Positions 53,281 to 64,000 of a DNA stretch of 64,000 nt are shown here, in pieces. The stretch is from Setaria digitata (Eukaryota; Nematoda; Chromadorea; Rhabditida; Setariidae), in NCBI GenBank assembly GCA_003640385.1, contig RCAB01000009.1, forward strand, positions 186,001 through 250,000, written 5' to 3'. A program made the translations under genes and the position numbers. The notes below the pieces were generated by a model that saw only the letters and a list, made by a program, of their open reading frames with translations, was not told the DNA's origin and searched no databases. Numbering within the stretch: position 1 is the first letter of the stretch; the number at the start of each line of letters is the position of its first letter.

Positions 53281-56200
53281 ATGATTGATACACAAAAGGA
53301 GACGAATGGTGTAGCAACATCAACGATTCGTCGTACGCTTCAACAGTTCTTCAGGCACTATTTCCTGGAAGGTGAGAATAATTAAGAAATAATTTGCGAT
53401 TAATTAATCATCGAGAGTTCCATAAGTGATGTTATTCATTAATCGAAAATGATTTAAGTAAATTAATTTTAACCATTTTATGATTACCCGATTAGTTAAT
53501 GTCAATTTTTAAAACTTTAAGTCATTTTTTTTTAAACAATTAATATACATGGTAGACTTCTATTATTTCTTCTTCTAGGTTATCATAACAGTTTAAAGCG
53601 AGAAATTCACTAATTGCATAAGGTATTTTTATTTCCAAGGTATTTTTGTGTAAAGCACAAATAGTTTTTAGACATATCAAAATATTCAAAATTATGACGA
53701 TTTAATTCAGGACAAAAATATTCAAATGAGGAGAATACAACTTTCCAACAAAATTCCAGCAGCAATGGTTTGGGAAGCATTGACATTCTGTTAGACAAGC
53801 ATCGGAAATTGTTTGGTAATCTAAGAATAATATCATTTCATAACAAATTTTGCTGCTAAAAGTTCTAATGAATTTCTGAAATTTTTGAGACTTCTACATA
53901 CTCAAATAAAGCCGAAATTTCTCAGAAAAGTAAAATGACTGTTTTGAATTATTAAACTGTATGAGCAGAAGATCCGAATGATTACTGCGCGTAACTGATA
54001 TTGAAAAATTTTAAGGCTTTCTGATACCATTCACATTCTTTCAAACAATTTACTGGTTATTAGCCTTTCGATATAGTTTTTATCATTACTTTGTTGAAAA
54101 ATATGTCATGTCAATAGCAATGGTTTTCGGTGCTTTGATTGGAGGTATGCTTATGCCATAAAAATGATTCATTAATTTGATAAGGGATCATTTCACTTTT
54201 CAAAAATTTCATCTCTAAACTTTTAATGACTTTAAAAATTTAATAAAGATAATGAGTTGCCAAAGAATTACTTTATTTCTTTCAGTCGCAGTTATTTTAA
54301 TATTTTATGGATGATGATTATTAGTTTTGCAAAATTTCATAAACAGGAAGTGGGGAAAAACTCAGATGTAATAAATTTTAGAATTTTTAGGAGCATATTA
54401 AATTGAACCAAAATTATTTCAAGGCATTAAATTAGTTGATATTCTGTAAATTTTCAACAGCAGCAACAACAAAGGATGCTTCATTAAAAATGCAACAATT
54501 CCAAGAAATTTTTTTGTTTAAAATCATAAATTAATTTAAAGAGTATCGTGAAAATTAAAGAAAACAGTAAAGGAAAGTCAATAAAGTTTTGCAGGAATGA
54601 CAACGGAAGGTGGAGGAGCAGTGGCATTTCCAGTAATGACTTTGGCCCTTAATATAAGCCCAACTGTCGCTCGCGATTTTTCACTAATGATACAATCTTG
54701 TGGTATTTCACTCTGCATAATTAAGTTTTTGGTACTAGCCCTTGGAATTAACCAATTCTGAGAGCAATTCTAGCAATAATGAAATATGGTCACAAACAAT
54801 TACTATGCTCCAGTACTACTAATAAGCAAAATGGTTGTAACGAGCCACTCAAAAAAATTGGCTTCTGGCATCCTGAATAAGTCTCTGAAATCTTACGTTT
54901 ACTTATCACCCTTGTGCAATCGGACTCTGTGCCAGCTGAAGTGACTGAACGACCGGATGACCGGATGACCAGAGAAATAATGTTGAAAATAAAATTTTAT
55001 TTTACTAATTCTAGCATTTTATCATCAGTACATTAAGGCTTAAGTGCTGCTTCATTCACGATATTTTTTACTGGAATACTGGTTGAATGGCATTCTATTA
55101 TATTTTCAACAATTGGTGCTATTTTCGGAATTGTTTTCGGTCTTCAGGTGAAGTTATTCGTGCCATTCGTCTTGAAGTTTCTCAAACAAAAGATAATGAT
55201 ATGTTAAGAATCTCAGGTTTGGTATCATTTAGAATCGGTGTGTATGAGGGTTAAATTTGAATGAACAACATATCAGATAAATGCTTGCAGAAGCTGAGAG
55301 GTCAGTGTTTCAGTGTTTTATGATGGCAAATCAGTTAAGTTAATTTAGAGAAGTATATTGCGAAGTATTTATATGAAACAGAAACTTTCAGGTAATTGAT
55401 CCATTGATGACAGCGACGGAGAAGAAAATGGCATTTGTTTCGGTGTTTTTTTCATTTGCAATTGCATTATTTATTTTGAATTCCGAAAAAAAGCGCAACA
55501 CTTTTAATAAGATCAAGCAATTTACACTATTAAAAGCATTTGTTTTGATCATTAATGGATTTATCGGAGGTATAGAAATATTCATGAATAGTTGTTTGCA
55601 CAATGATGGTAGTAACTCATCTTGATTTTATCCTTTTAGTGATTACTCGTATTATTTGATCCTAATTGATCGAATCTTTTCAGTTTCTTTTTAAAACTTC
55701 AGAATACACTTCGTCATCTAGTCCCACTAGCATCACCAATAAATATCATTACAAGTATCACTCACGGGCTAGCACATACTGAAATAGTTTTCCTAGTTCC
55801 TCCAATTTCATTTGAAAATACTTTACCCATTTAAATCATGCATGTATATAGCTAATATTTAAATTGCTAAAATAACGAGCAACTGTTCTAATGATGTTAT
55901 AGCATTTAAAAGTGAAATAATACTGCGGTGAAACTTTTAAGAAATTTATTTCAATTTTGAATTAACACTAAATCATTTCAGGTATATTTACCGGTGTCGC
56001 CGGTTCCGGCATCGATATTTTTTCCTTTTCAATACTCACTTTACTTTTTCGAATTAGTGAAAAAGTAGCAACACCTACATCTGTAATACTTATGGCAGCA
56101 AATAGTATTGTTGGCTTTTTTTGGAGACAATTTATGCAAAATGAAATTCAACAGGTTCATACTTTCATTCCATCTTGAACTGACTTCTTTTAAGTCATAG

Positions 56201-56756
56201 CTTAGACTAATTAATAATGAGCAAAAAGCCTGTTTCCAATAACCAAAATGAAGTATCATTAGTACATATGCCTGATCACAGTTTTATCAGGATGTGATAT
56301 GACATCATTTCAGGAATCATGGGAATATTTTGCAGTGTGTTTACCTGTAGTAGTAATCTTTGCACCTATTGGCAGTTTTATTGCATCATATCTTCATCGA
56401 TTAGTTCTTGCATCATTTATTTACATACTTGAAACAATCGCTTTGGTGAATAAAATTCAATACTTTCTAACGTCAACGAATAAAAATACTCGAAAATTTA
56501 ACTCGCCACAACTTTTTATAAAAATGCAACTCTCACTTCTCCATTTAATCACAATACCCTTAAATTTCAGGTTAGCGCTCTAATAATAATTAAGCCCCAT
56601 TGGCCGTTACTTATTTTTTCATTGGGTCTCATCATTGGTTCATTGATATTTTATATGGCAATAAGTCAGTGCGGACGAAAGTTGGCAGTGCAGAAAATAG
56701 CGCCTTCAGAAATTGATAAGGCGACAAAAAATATCAATGTTGCTAGCAGTGTGTAA
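53281..56756 (+). CDS. TauE/SafE-like (TSUP) multi-pass membrane protein
   Basis: Nine exons (53281-53371, 53711-53815, 54016-54144, 54595-54702, 55038-55147, 55392-55569, 55982-56154, 56314-56445, 56571-56756) join in frame to 403 aa. After a polar N-terminus of about 65 residues come some eight hydrophobic segments. The glycine-rich loop GMTTEGGGAVAFPVMTLALN after the second segment, and its counterpart GIFTGVAGSGIDIFSF in the second half, are the repeated signature of the TauE/SafE family (anion exporters or permeases of sulfur compounds in bacteria). TEKKMAFVSVFFSFAIALF is the loop found in nematode members. The substrate in nematodes is unknown. Exons 3 and 5 use AAG acceptors (54013-54015, 55035-55037). 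The ATG directly follows CTTTAAG. Gene structure is typical of the host, so recent bacterial transfer is not indicated. Confidence 0.8.
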
Positions 56757-57553
56757 TATAAACAGAATGAATTATACCATTCGTCTTGAATTTCTGTCCC
56801 TCATCGATAAAATGCTTACTTCCCTCGAGACTGGTTTTTCCTGAAAAAAAAAAAACACTCGTTTCACTAGTTCTATTCATTGGCCACAGTTATTTTAACC
56901 TTCAACAGCCAAGAAATCAGTCAACAGTTATGGATCATTCTATTTTATAGAGAGATAAGTGATTCAGATTTAGTTCGAAGAATTTTTCCAGCTGAACAGG
57001 AAAACAGCCAAACAAAAGAAATATATATATGTACATATACTTTGTATGTTTCGTTACATTTCGTTTTATATTAGCCGGCTTATCCAGACTCTCCAGAACT
57101 GACTGTTAAGACTCTTTTCCTGATTATTTTGCTCACTAAGTAAAATTTACAACTTGAATCAAAACTTTCCCTAATACTTTTAATTCCTTCAAGTTAGTAG
57201 TCTCCGTAGTAAATCAGCTTTACAAAAATATTTTTCTTATTGGATAACGAATATGTCTTATTACCCACAGTACAAAATTTTCATTAGGAATATGCAAAAA
57301 AAAGAAATTTGTCTGGTTAACTATTGCTACTAACACAAGGAAGTTCAACTATCAGTACATCAGGCAATGAATTTTCTGCAATATTCCGAAAGATTTGCAG
57401 TTATTGTAGACTTTAAATTGGATGGTCATTTAACAATCCAGAGAAAATTCAATCAGAAGAGGGTGATATAATGTGGGTTGATTATCAATGAACTAACCAC
57501 TCAACATCTGTCACCATGGAAATACTTTTGGAATGCCCTATGTATATGCATGA
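56757..57553. other. Interval between the TauE/SafE-like and FOP-like genes
   Basis: 797 bases between two same-strand genes. Open frames here (for example 56880-57074) show no family resemblance. No RNA gene or repeat is recognised. Confidence 0.5.
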
Positions 57554-59583
57554 ATGGATTCTGGTGCTATCGAACTCAAACAAACTGTTATTGACAAATT
57601 GCGTCACAATGGCACACTTGATCGAATACAGGTAAGGTGCATTAATGGACCGGATCTTAACTAATCGATTATATTAACTAGAGGTTCAAACATGACAAAT
57701 TGCATAAAAAGGCAACTTTAATAGTAAGAGTTTATTTATTTTCAGAAATCATGTAGGTGACATGTCGATTTTACTTTAAATGATATAATCTGCCATGTTC
57801 TATATAAGTAAATTTATAAGAATATTAGTGTTCTTTTAATTTGCTTATGATTATTAAATGAAAGGCCGAATTTTACTGATCTTTCAGGACCAAACTTTCT
57901 GCTAAAAGTATGTCATAATTACAGGGTTACAACTGATGAGGTTAAGTGAAAATATTCGATCATGTTTAAATTTCGAGCATAGTATCACTGTGAAAAAGTT
58001 CACAAAAAGAACTTTAGATATTGTCAGGTAATCTTTATTCCAGAAAACAATAATCTATAGTAAAACACAGGCAGAATTACGATATGCTATCTTTCTTGCT
58101 CTTGAAAGCAATGAAAATAACGAACTGGAAATAAGCAGAAACGAACTCGACATGAGGTCAGGCTATTCCGTGATTTATCATTTCCTGAGACAAAATCGAT
58201 TCTTGGCAACAGCAGCAGTCTTTGAAAAAGAAATGCATCAGGTAATAATACGTAACCTTTTAAAATATTTGAATGGTTGATTTTTTCGTGAAATTTAACC
58301 GAACTTTTAATTATTTCGGTATAATTTTCAGGAAATCATCTCTCTGGAGGAATTAAAAAAAGACGATACTACGAAATTTTATTTCCAACTTTTTGGCGAT
58401 ACCACCATCACTTTAACTAAATCAGTGAAGGAGAACAGCATACCAGACTGTCGAATTGTCAATAGTGATTCTGAAAATAAAAGGGAAGGAAGTGGACAAA
58501 AGGTGAGAGGTTGGGATGTTTCTGAAATCAAAAAGAATGAAATAAACGACATCGACTCAAACGCTGCCTCATCTCGTGAAAGAAATCCCAACAATGAAGA
58601 AGTGGAAAAGCAACGGATGTCTCAATCTGATTCAAACAGTACTTTGAAAAGTGTTACTTCACACAGTGAGATATCAAGTAGCGCAAATGAAACTCCGAAA
58701 AGGTTACTTCTACCTTACTAACATATTGAAGAAGTTACTTTTAGCTCTTCATCTCCTGTAAGTCAGTTCCTGCTATTATAAGTCACACTATATCATCTAT
58801 TACGACGATCTTCTGTTACGACGTATCATGACAATTTTAGGGTTTGAGTTTTTTCTTTTTCTTTTTTTGAAACTTGAAAGTGACAGGTTAAGGAAGAATT
58901 GATCGTCATTTCCTACCATCCTTTGCCTCTAGTATTATTTAACAACAAATTCATGTTGCTTTCTAATTTCTCATGATATTATTGCCTGTTTAACAAAACA
59001 GTATCAGAAAAGAAAAACTTGACGGAAAAACGGATGACGAGAAGAGGCGAAAATGTAATGAGAGAAGTAGCCGAAGTTCAAGATCGCCAGTTTCTGAACA
59101 ACAGCAACAGGAAACGCCAAAAGAATCCTCTATCAAATACCAGATATCTTCCTATCCCAGGAAACTTCCACCAATTACGTCAACACGAAACGAAACAATA
59201 GCGTCAAAAAGACTACCTGCTATACCATCACTAAACAATGCATCGTCTCATACTGGAACAACACTTTTACAGCGACTAGATACCATACTGAATTCACCAC
59301 TGTCTGACAAGCACGAAACAGGTAAACCTGCCTAGTTCAAATTCATCCAATAATTACCACTGAACTTTTAGATTGCCCAATTTATTACTCATGACTCTAT
59401 AAAGACTGTGTTCCTTGTTGCATTAACGTAATATTTTATTGTTTACGCTAATTCTTGAAACTTCCCCGAGTTTATTATTTAACCATACTTAATAAATACA
59501 TTATAGATGAAGATATTGTGGAGGAGATAATTATCGATGAACTACTGCAGTCTAATAACAGCGATGACACCAATTCATTTTGA
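57554..59583 (+). CDS. CEP43: FOP/CEP43-like centrosomal LisH protein
   Basis: Five exons (57554-57631, 58071-58241, 58332-58702, 59002-59321, 59507-59583) join in frame to 338 aa. Residues 1-90 match the dimerising TOF/LisH domain of FOP (FGFR1OP/CEP43) and its smaller relative FOPNL: IELKQTVIDKLRHNGTLDRI, then AELRYAIFLALES, then SVIYHFLRQNRFLATAAVF as the LisH helix. In other animals FOP sits at centriolar satellites and subdistal regions, with CEP350, and acts in microtubule anchoring and ciliogenesis. The rest is low-complexity, Ser/Asn/Glu-rich, with a basic stretch (DDEKRRKCNERSSRSSRS). It ends in an acidic segment (DEDIVEEIIIDELLQ) like the acidic FOP C-terminus. FOPNL is about 174 aa and ends soon after LisH, so length favours FOP. 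The first ATG in frame after several short upstream ATGs was chosen. Domain call is firm; orthology is an inference. Confidence 0.75.
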
Positions 59584-60152
59584 TATAAAAATTAAAATGC
59601 TGCCAAAATTAGTGTAGGTTTAAATTTTTTGGTAAGAGAAAAAAATAACAGAAACTCTACTGAAAATTCTACAAAAGTAAACTTTATTTCGTTGCTCAGG
59701 TAGTTAAAATTGCAAAGTTTTGACTTTCAAAATTACTAGAGCTCGACCGAAAACAAATTAAGCAAAGAAATAAAGTCATAAGAACAAAGCCATCGAGAAT
59801 TACAAATACAATACCAACAGCTTTTAGATGCAAAAAGATAAGAGATGAGATCATCAACACAGCATGTGAAAAAGGTTACTCGACTAAAAAACAAAAATGT
59901 TTCTTAATATGACGACTATATGTCAGACAAGGCAAAGCATCAACTCAAAACAGGTTCACGATAACACCAAAATAAAATTTAAAGAAATTGCTATTAGTAA
60001 TGCTGAAAGTTAATCTCTAATGGGTAAAACAACAGTTGAGTATTAAAAGGCATCTTTTAAAATAGTTAGTTCTTAAAAATAGTTAGTTCTTAAAAATAAA
60101 TAACATAGCTGTTAGGAAAATATGACTTGTTATGTATAATCTTTAAGTATTA
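59584..60152. other. Convergent 3' interval
   Basis: 569 AT-rich bases between the ends of the FOP-like and BLTP1-like genes. A short direct repeat (ATAGTTAGTTCTTAAAA, twice near 60062-60095) is present. No gene is seen. Confidence 0.5.
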
Positions 60153-63100
60153 TTAAATCTCAGAAGTCTTTGAAAAGGATGCTTTTTTACATGATTTGCT
60201 GGCAATCAGTAGAATAAATAATTCAATTTCAGCTAAAAGAGCATCACAAGGATCAAGGAGTCCGCGCTGCAATGCCTTTGGTATTGTTGTTCGATGGTCA
60301 AATATCTGAAAAGATTAAGATATATGATTAGATTTCTAATAAACTATAAAATAAAATAAGTTGTTTATGTCTGGATGTTAGAAGTCTAAGTCCATTTCAA
60401 GCAGCATTGTTACGTTATTACGAAAACAACTCCAAGAAATTTTCTCAAGGAGAACAACTCTAGTTAAACAATATAATGCAGCGACTTCCACAGTACTGCA
60501 ACATTCTATCCATCACATTTCTACAGTCGTTAATAACTATGATAAAAAATTTTTCTAAAAATCCATATCCTAAAGGAAGCAAATAAACCTTCAGAAAAAC
60601 CTATTCAGTTCAAGTCGAAGTGAAAGAGAATTGGCTTCTCCGTAGGTTAATTTCGTTAAAAATAAATATAAATCTTCAATTCTATAACGTCATCTGTATT
60701 CTCATTAAATAAAAAATTATATCACTATTTAAAATGATACAAATCCGCTCAAACAACACAGTCAATTGTTCCTTTCTGATATACCGATTCTTAACATTCT
60801 TCAATTCAGTAAAAGAAATCATGCACACTGAATAAAGGAAACAAAAAAATACCTGCAGCTTACGTAAGATTTCATCGATAACAGGTGGATTCCACTTAAA
60901 ACGATCAATGAAACAAATTTTTGGGTCCACCACCCAGCGTTCGCAGACAAAACGACGAAAATCGCGATTTATATCGACAGCTTTTTCCTCTTTCGTCTTA
61001 AAATTATTGATTTATCTTTGTGTAGGGACAAGAAAGATGGGGGAATAGATAGATATCCACTTGAGGAAGAGCCAAGTATATTTGCGACTTACGCAATTAT
61101 AATAAATCAAAACAATGCGCATAATTAACTGAACCTTTATTTTCATATATGTATTGATCAGTTCGGGCAAAAAACTGACTTGCGCGCTAAAGTCTGTCTG
61201 AACATTCACCGAATCATGAAATTCGCAAATGAAGGAACTGCGTATCTGGAAAAAAGCTGCGAACTAAAGTCAAGAATTACTTGAAGTGCCAGAAATCAGG
61301 CGAAAATAACAATACCTCAGGTGCAGAAATTTCTTCATCAGCTTCGATCCCCTGTTTCTGTAACGTTGATAACACAGCATCTAGTGCAGGGAATCTGGAA
61401 AGTCTCACGAATAAGTTCTTTTTTTTTTCATTGTTTTCAAGTTATCAAGAGTTTACAAGCATGAAACATATTACTGATGGTTAAAGGAACACATGCAATC
61501 TAGATTTAAGGTACAAATGAAACGTATTATCGAAGATCCGCTTACTGAAATAACTCCAGTACAGAATGATGAAAAGCTGGTTGATTCAAATTAGATGGAA
61601 TATATTTCAACCGTACAAGTACATCACCAATAACATGATGAAGACAAGCCAGTACTGAGCTCATCTGTCGTACCATACTTCCCCTACTCTGCTGCAAAAA
61701 GATTTACAAGCGCTGTTAAAAACTTTTTACCAAAATGATGCGATAAAAGAAATTGAAATTGCGTTTGTACGAGTAGTATTAAATTAGTTGAAAAAGCAAG
61801 AAAATTAAGTGTTTAAAATTAAGTGACAGTAAAATATATTGCGCGATCAATAAAAAATTAATTCATTTCCTTTGGAACACATATTCGTCACAAACCACTA
61901 ACGTCAACAAGATCAGTAACTATCAATGTTATGTTTAATGTTAGCTATCATTACATCTGAAATTATATGAAAAAATTTTATGGAAATATCGAATGATTTT
62001 TGACAACAAAAAGCAGACAAGTTGTAATATTTGTTGATTGCGTGTGACTTCAACATTTCCACATCAATCAAACCAACCTGGACACGACAAACAACAGCCA
62101 TACATTCAGTATCACCGCGCTGATATGCCACATCACCAAGTCTGATGTTAAGTCGCTGAGCAATTAACACACCTACGTCTTGATTGTCATTGATGAAAAT
62201 GTATCGTGCTTCAGGTTCAAATATGATCGTTGGCTGACGCATATGAAACAACGCCCAACTACAAACTAGTTAACCTGCACCGAGGAAAGTCAGGAAAACT
62301 AATAAAATAAACAGCAAACAACATTAACTGTTTACTCTGTCTGAAATACCACTTACCTACCAGCATTCATTTCACCATGCATACAAGCTAAAGATAAACT
62401 CTGTCCAGACAGTTCCAATACGCCACCTACAACAGTTATCCCATCAGCACTTTTTGGCATGGGTAAAAGTTTTTGCCGTGCTTGGATATGTGTTAACATA
62501 TCGAGGACTGATTGCCAATGATGGTATTTCGTGAAATTTATGAAATTTCTGTCAGTGACATTCGGAGAAACTTTTTCCACTACCACAGAGCTTCTAATAC
62601 CCCATACCATTCGGCTATTCGTTAATTGCTCCTAAAGAATATAAGTATTTATTGATTCTAAAATTGAGAAGTTCTAAATATCATACCAAAAAACTCTTCA
62701 ACCCACATTTTCAAACAAAAATGATTCAGTTTAAGGCATACGGAAAAAAAAACCTTTTCTAACACACCAGAAAAATATTTTGAACCTGGAAGAATGATCG
62801 TAATTTCTGAGCAATTTTTATAAGATCATCGACAGTCACTTTTGTTATTATCAATTGCAAATCTGACCAAGAACAAGTGATGTTAACAGCTACGGATGCC
62901 TTTAGAACCTTCAACATTTTTTTATGTAATATAATTTCCTTTGAACACTGTTTTGTATCAAGCAATAAAAACTTGAACGCAATTTCATCAAACGATTAAT
63001 AACAACTGAAATTAACGAAAAAAAGCAAACCTCGCCCGCATCATCAAGAATAGTTATCCATTCATCTAAAAATTTGACAGACGGCTTTTCACATTTTGCA

Positions 63101-64000
63101 ATAAATATTGGACGGCTCATCCATTCAATTCGGCTTTGAACTTCTTCGAGCTCTAACTTCGCGAAATTTCGAGGTGGTTTCTTCAAAAATATTGCAAAAT
63201 TTCGAAATCTTGATTGAAAAATAAAGCTAGAAATTGGTATACTGCACCACGACACATATCAATATTTTTTCCAAACAGATAAATTTAAAGAATGGAAATG
63301 TGATAAAAAAGAAAAGAAATTCCATAAAAAGTCAACCAAAGCAGCTGTCTGATTTTTGCATGCAATATGCAAAGATGTGATAGCAATCTCTCCCGATATT
63401 ACACCTCCATAAGCTGATAATACTGCTGATTCCAAACCAAAGTTAACAGAAACTGCTCGATCTTGCTTAGAATTAAGCTAAAATAGCAATTTATGAAAAT
63501 AAATCTAAATAAACTTATGGGATTATTTAATGATTTATTAAGTATGTCGAAATTCCAGTTTATAAACTACTGGATAGTAATTTAATAAGTGGTTGAGAAT
63601 CACTAATTCTTTCAATTGGAATCAGTGCAACGGCATATGACTGCAAGACAATTTCAGCGGAAGCGTAATATTATTGGTATACAACAGCTGGCTTTTGATA
63701 CAAAATTGATTGGAAATCAAAATATTGCCTGACAGTAGCCGTGCAAAACACCTTCCCGCAAAATCAACTTAGTATTTCCCATTGTATTGGCCATTTGTGC
63801 ACTAATATTGAGTTCCTTCCATTTAACGCCACATATTACAACAGCGCTCCATTCCTTTTTCTTCAAAATCACTTGTGTCAGTGGAAATCTACAATAGGAT
63901 GGGATGTTTTGATAAGGTTTAGATATGACATAACATAATTTTTTAAAACAGAACCAAAAAGTATATAAATGATAATAACGCGCATTTCTATTATATTTAA
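60153..64000 (-). CDS. lpd-3: BLTP1/LPD-3 (Tweek, KIAA1109) lipid-transfer protein, C-terminal part
   Basis: Incomplete: only the C-terminal exons are in the window and the gene continues past 64000. BLTP1 is a very long bridge-like protein that carries phospholipids between ER and plasma membrane. Exons read so far: 60153-60305, 60853-60996, 61135-61245, 61316-61394, 61546-61691, 62078-62258, 62357-62631, 62786-62908, 63031 to about 63190, about 63350-63480, about 63740-63890. They are in frame where checked. The last two exons hold the family's C-terminal signature: RRFVCERWVVDPKICFIDRF, then HRTTIPKALQRGLLDPCDAL. SSFICEFHDSVNVQTDFSAQ is also family-like. The stop (60153-60155) follows a short lysine/serine-rich tail. 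The exon at 62786-62908 and the exon at 60853-60996 use AAG acceptors. Confidence 0.8.

Noticed and set aside
53281..56756. Recent bacterial transfer of the TauE/SafE-like gene
   Set aside because: Nine exons with nematode-type introns and AT-rich host-like codon use; loop sequences resemble nematode members.

Overview
The window looks like nuclear DNA from a parasitic nematode, most likely a clade III (filarial-type) species. It is AT-rich. Genes are split into many small exons by introns of roughly 70-500 bases with TTTCAG- or TTTAG-type acceptors. Many start codons lie 0-20 bases behind an unpaired 3' splice site, as expected for spliced-leader trans-splicing. The proteins are animal ones, and some suit nematodes well (a Rab32/38-type GTPase like GLO-1, an LPD-3-type lipid-transfer protein, a TauE/SafE-like membrane protein). 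The exact species cannot be fixed from the sequence. I see no bacterial insert, virus or complete transposon. One undetermined base (22024) marks a probable assembly problem.

Layout, left to right. 0.8-7.1 kb (+): Nup153-like nucleoporin, 18 exons, 1,039 aa. 9.6-10.0 kb (+): TRMT112. 10.3-21.4 kb (-): a long coiled-coil gene that matches CEP290. 22.6-28.2 kb (-): DDX54/Dbp10 DEAD-box helicase, 15 exons. 28.8-29.9 kb (+): SRP19. 32.3-39.0 kb (-): Src-type tyrosine kinase. 39.9-41.0 kb (-): RSL24D1 (Rlp24). 41.8-47.3 kb (+): an unrecognised basic, Arg/Ser-rich protein. 48.1-49.5 kb (+): YRDC. 49.7-51.0 kb (-): Rab32/38 (GLO-1-like). 53.3-56.8 kb (+): TauE/SafE family membrane protein. 57.6-59.6 kb (+): a FOP/CEP43-like LisH centrosomal protein. 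60.2-64.0 kb (-): the C-terminal part of BLTP1/LPD-3 (Tweek), running off the right edge.

Most genes are housekeeping and unlinked in function, though themes recur: ribosome and translation (DDX54, RSL24D1, TRMT112, SRP19, YRDC), centrosome or cilium (CEP290-like, FOP-like), and membrane traffic or signalling (Rab32/38, BLTP1, Src). Exon joins were checked for reading frame in NUP153, DDX54, SRP19, SRC, RSL24D1, YRDC, RAB, the TauE-like gene, the FOP-like gene and the Arg/Ser-rich gene. All are open from start to stop. The only break found is a missing AG acceptor in the Rab gene.

Most notable for follow-up: the FOP-like gene, the Rab gene's broken acceptor, a partial duplicate of the DEAD-motif exon inside a DDX54 intron, repeated use of AAG rather than CAG acceptors, two near-perfect inverted repeats, and a 121-bp direct repeat flanking the unknown base.
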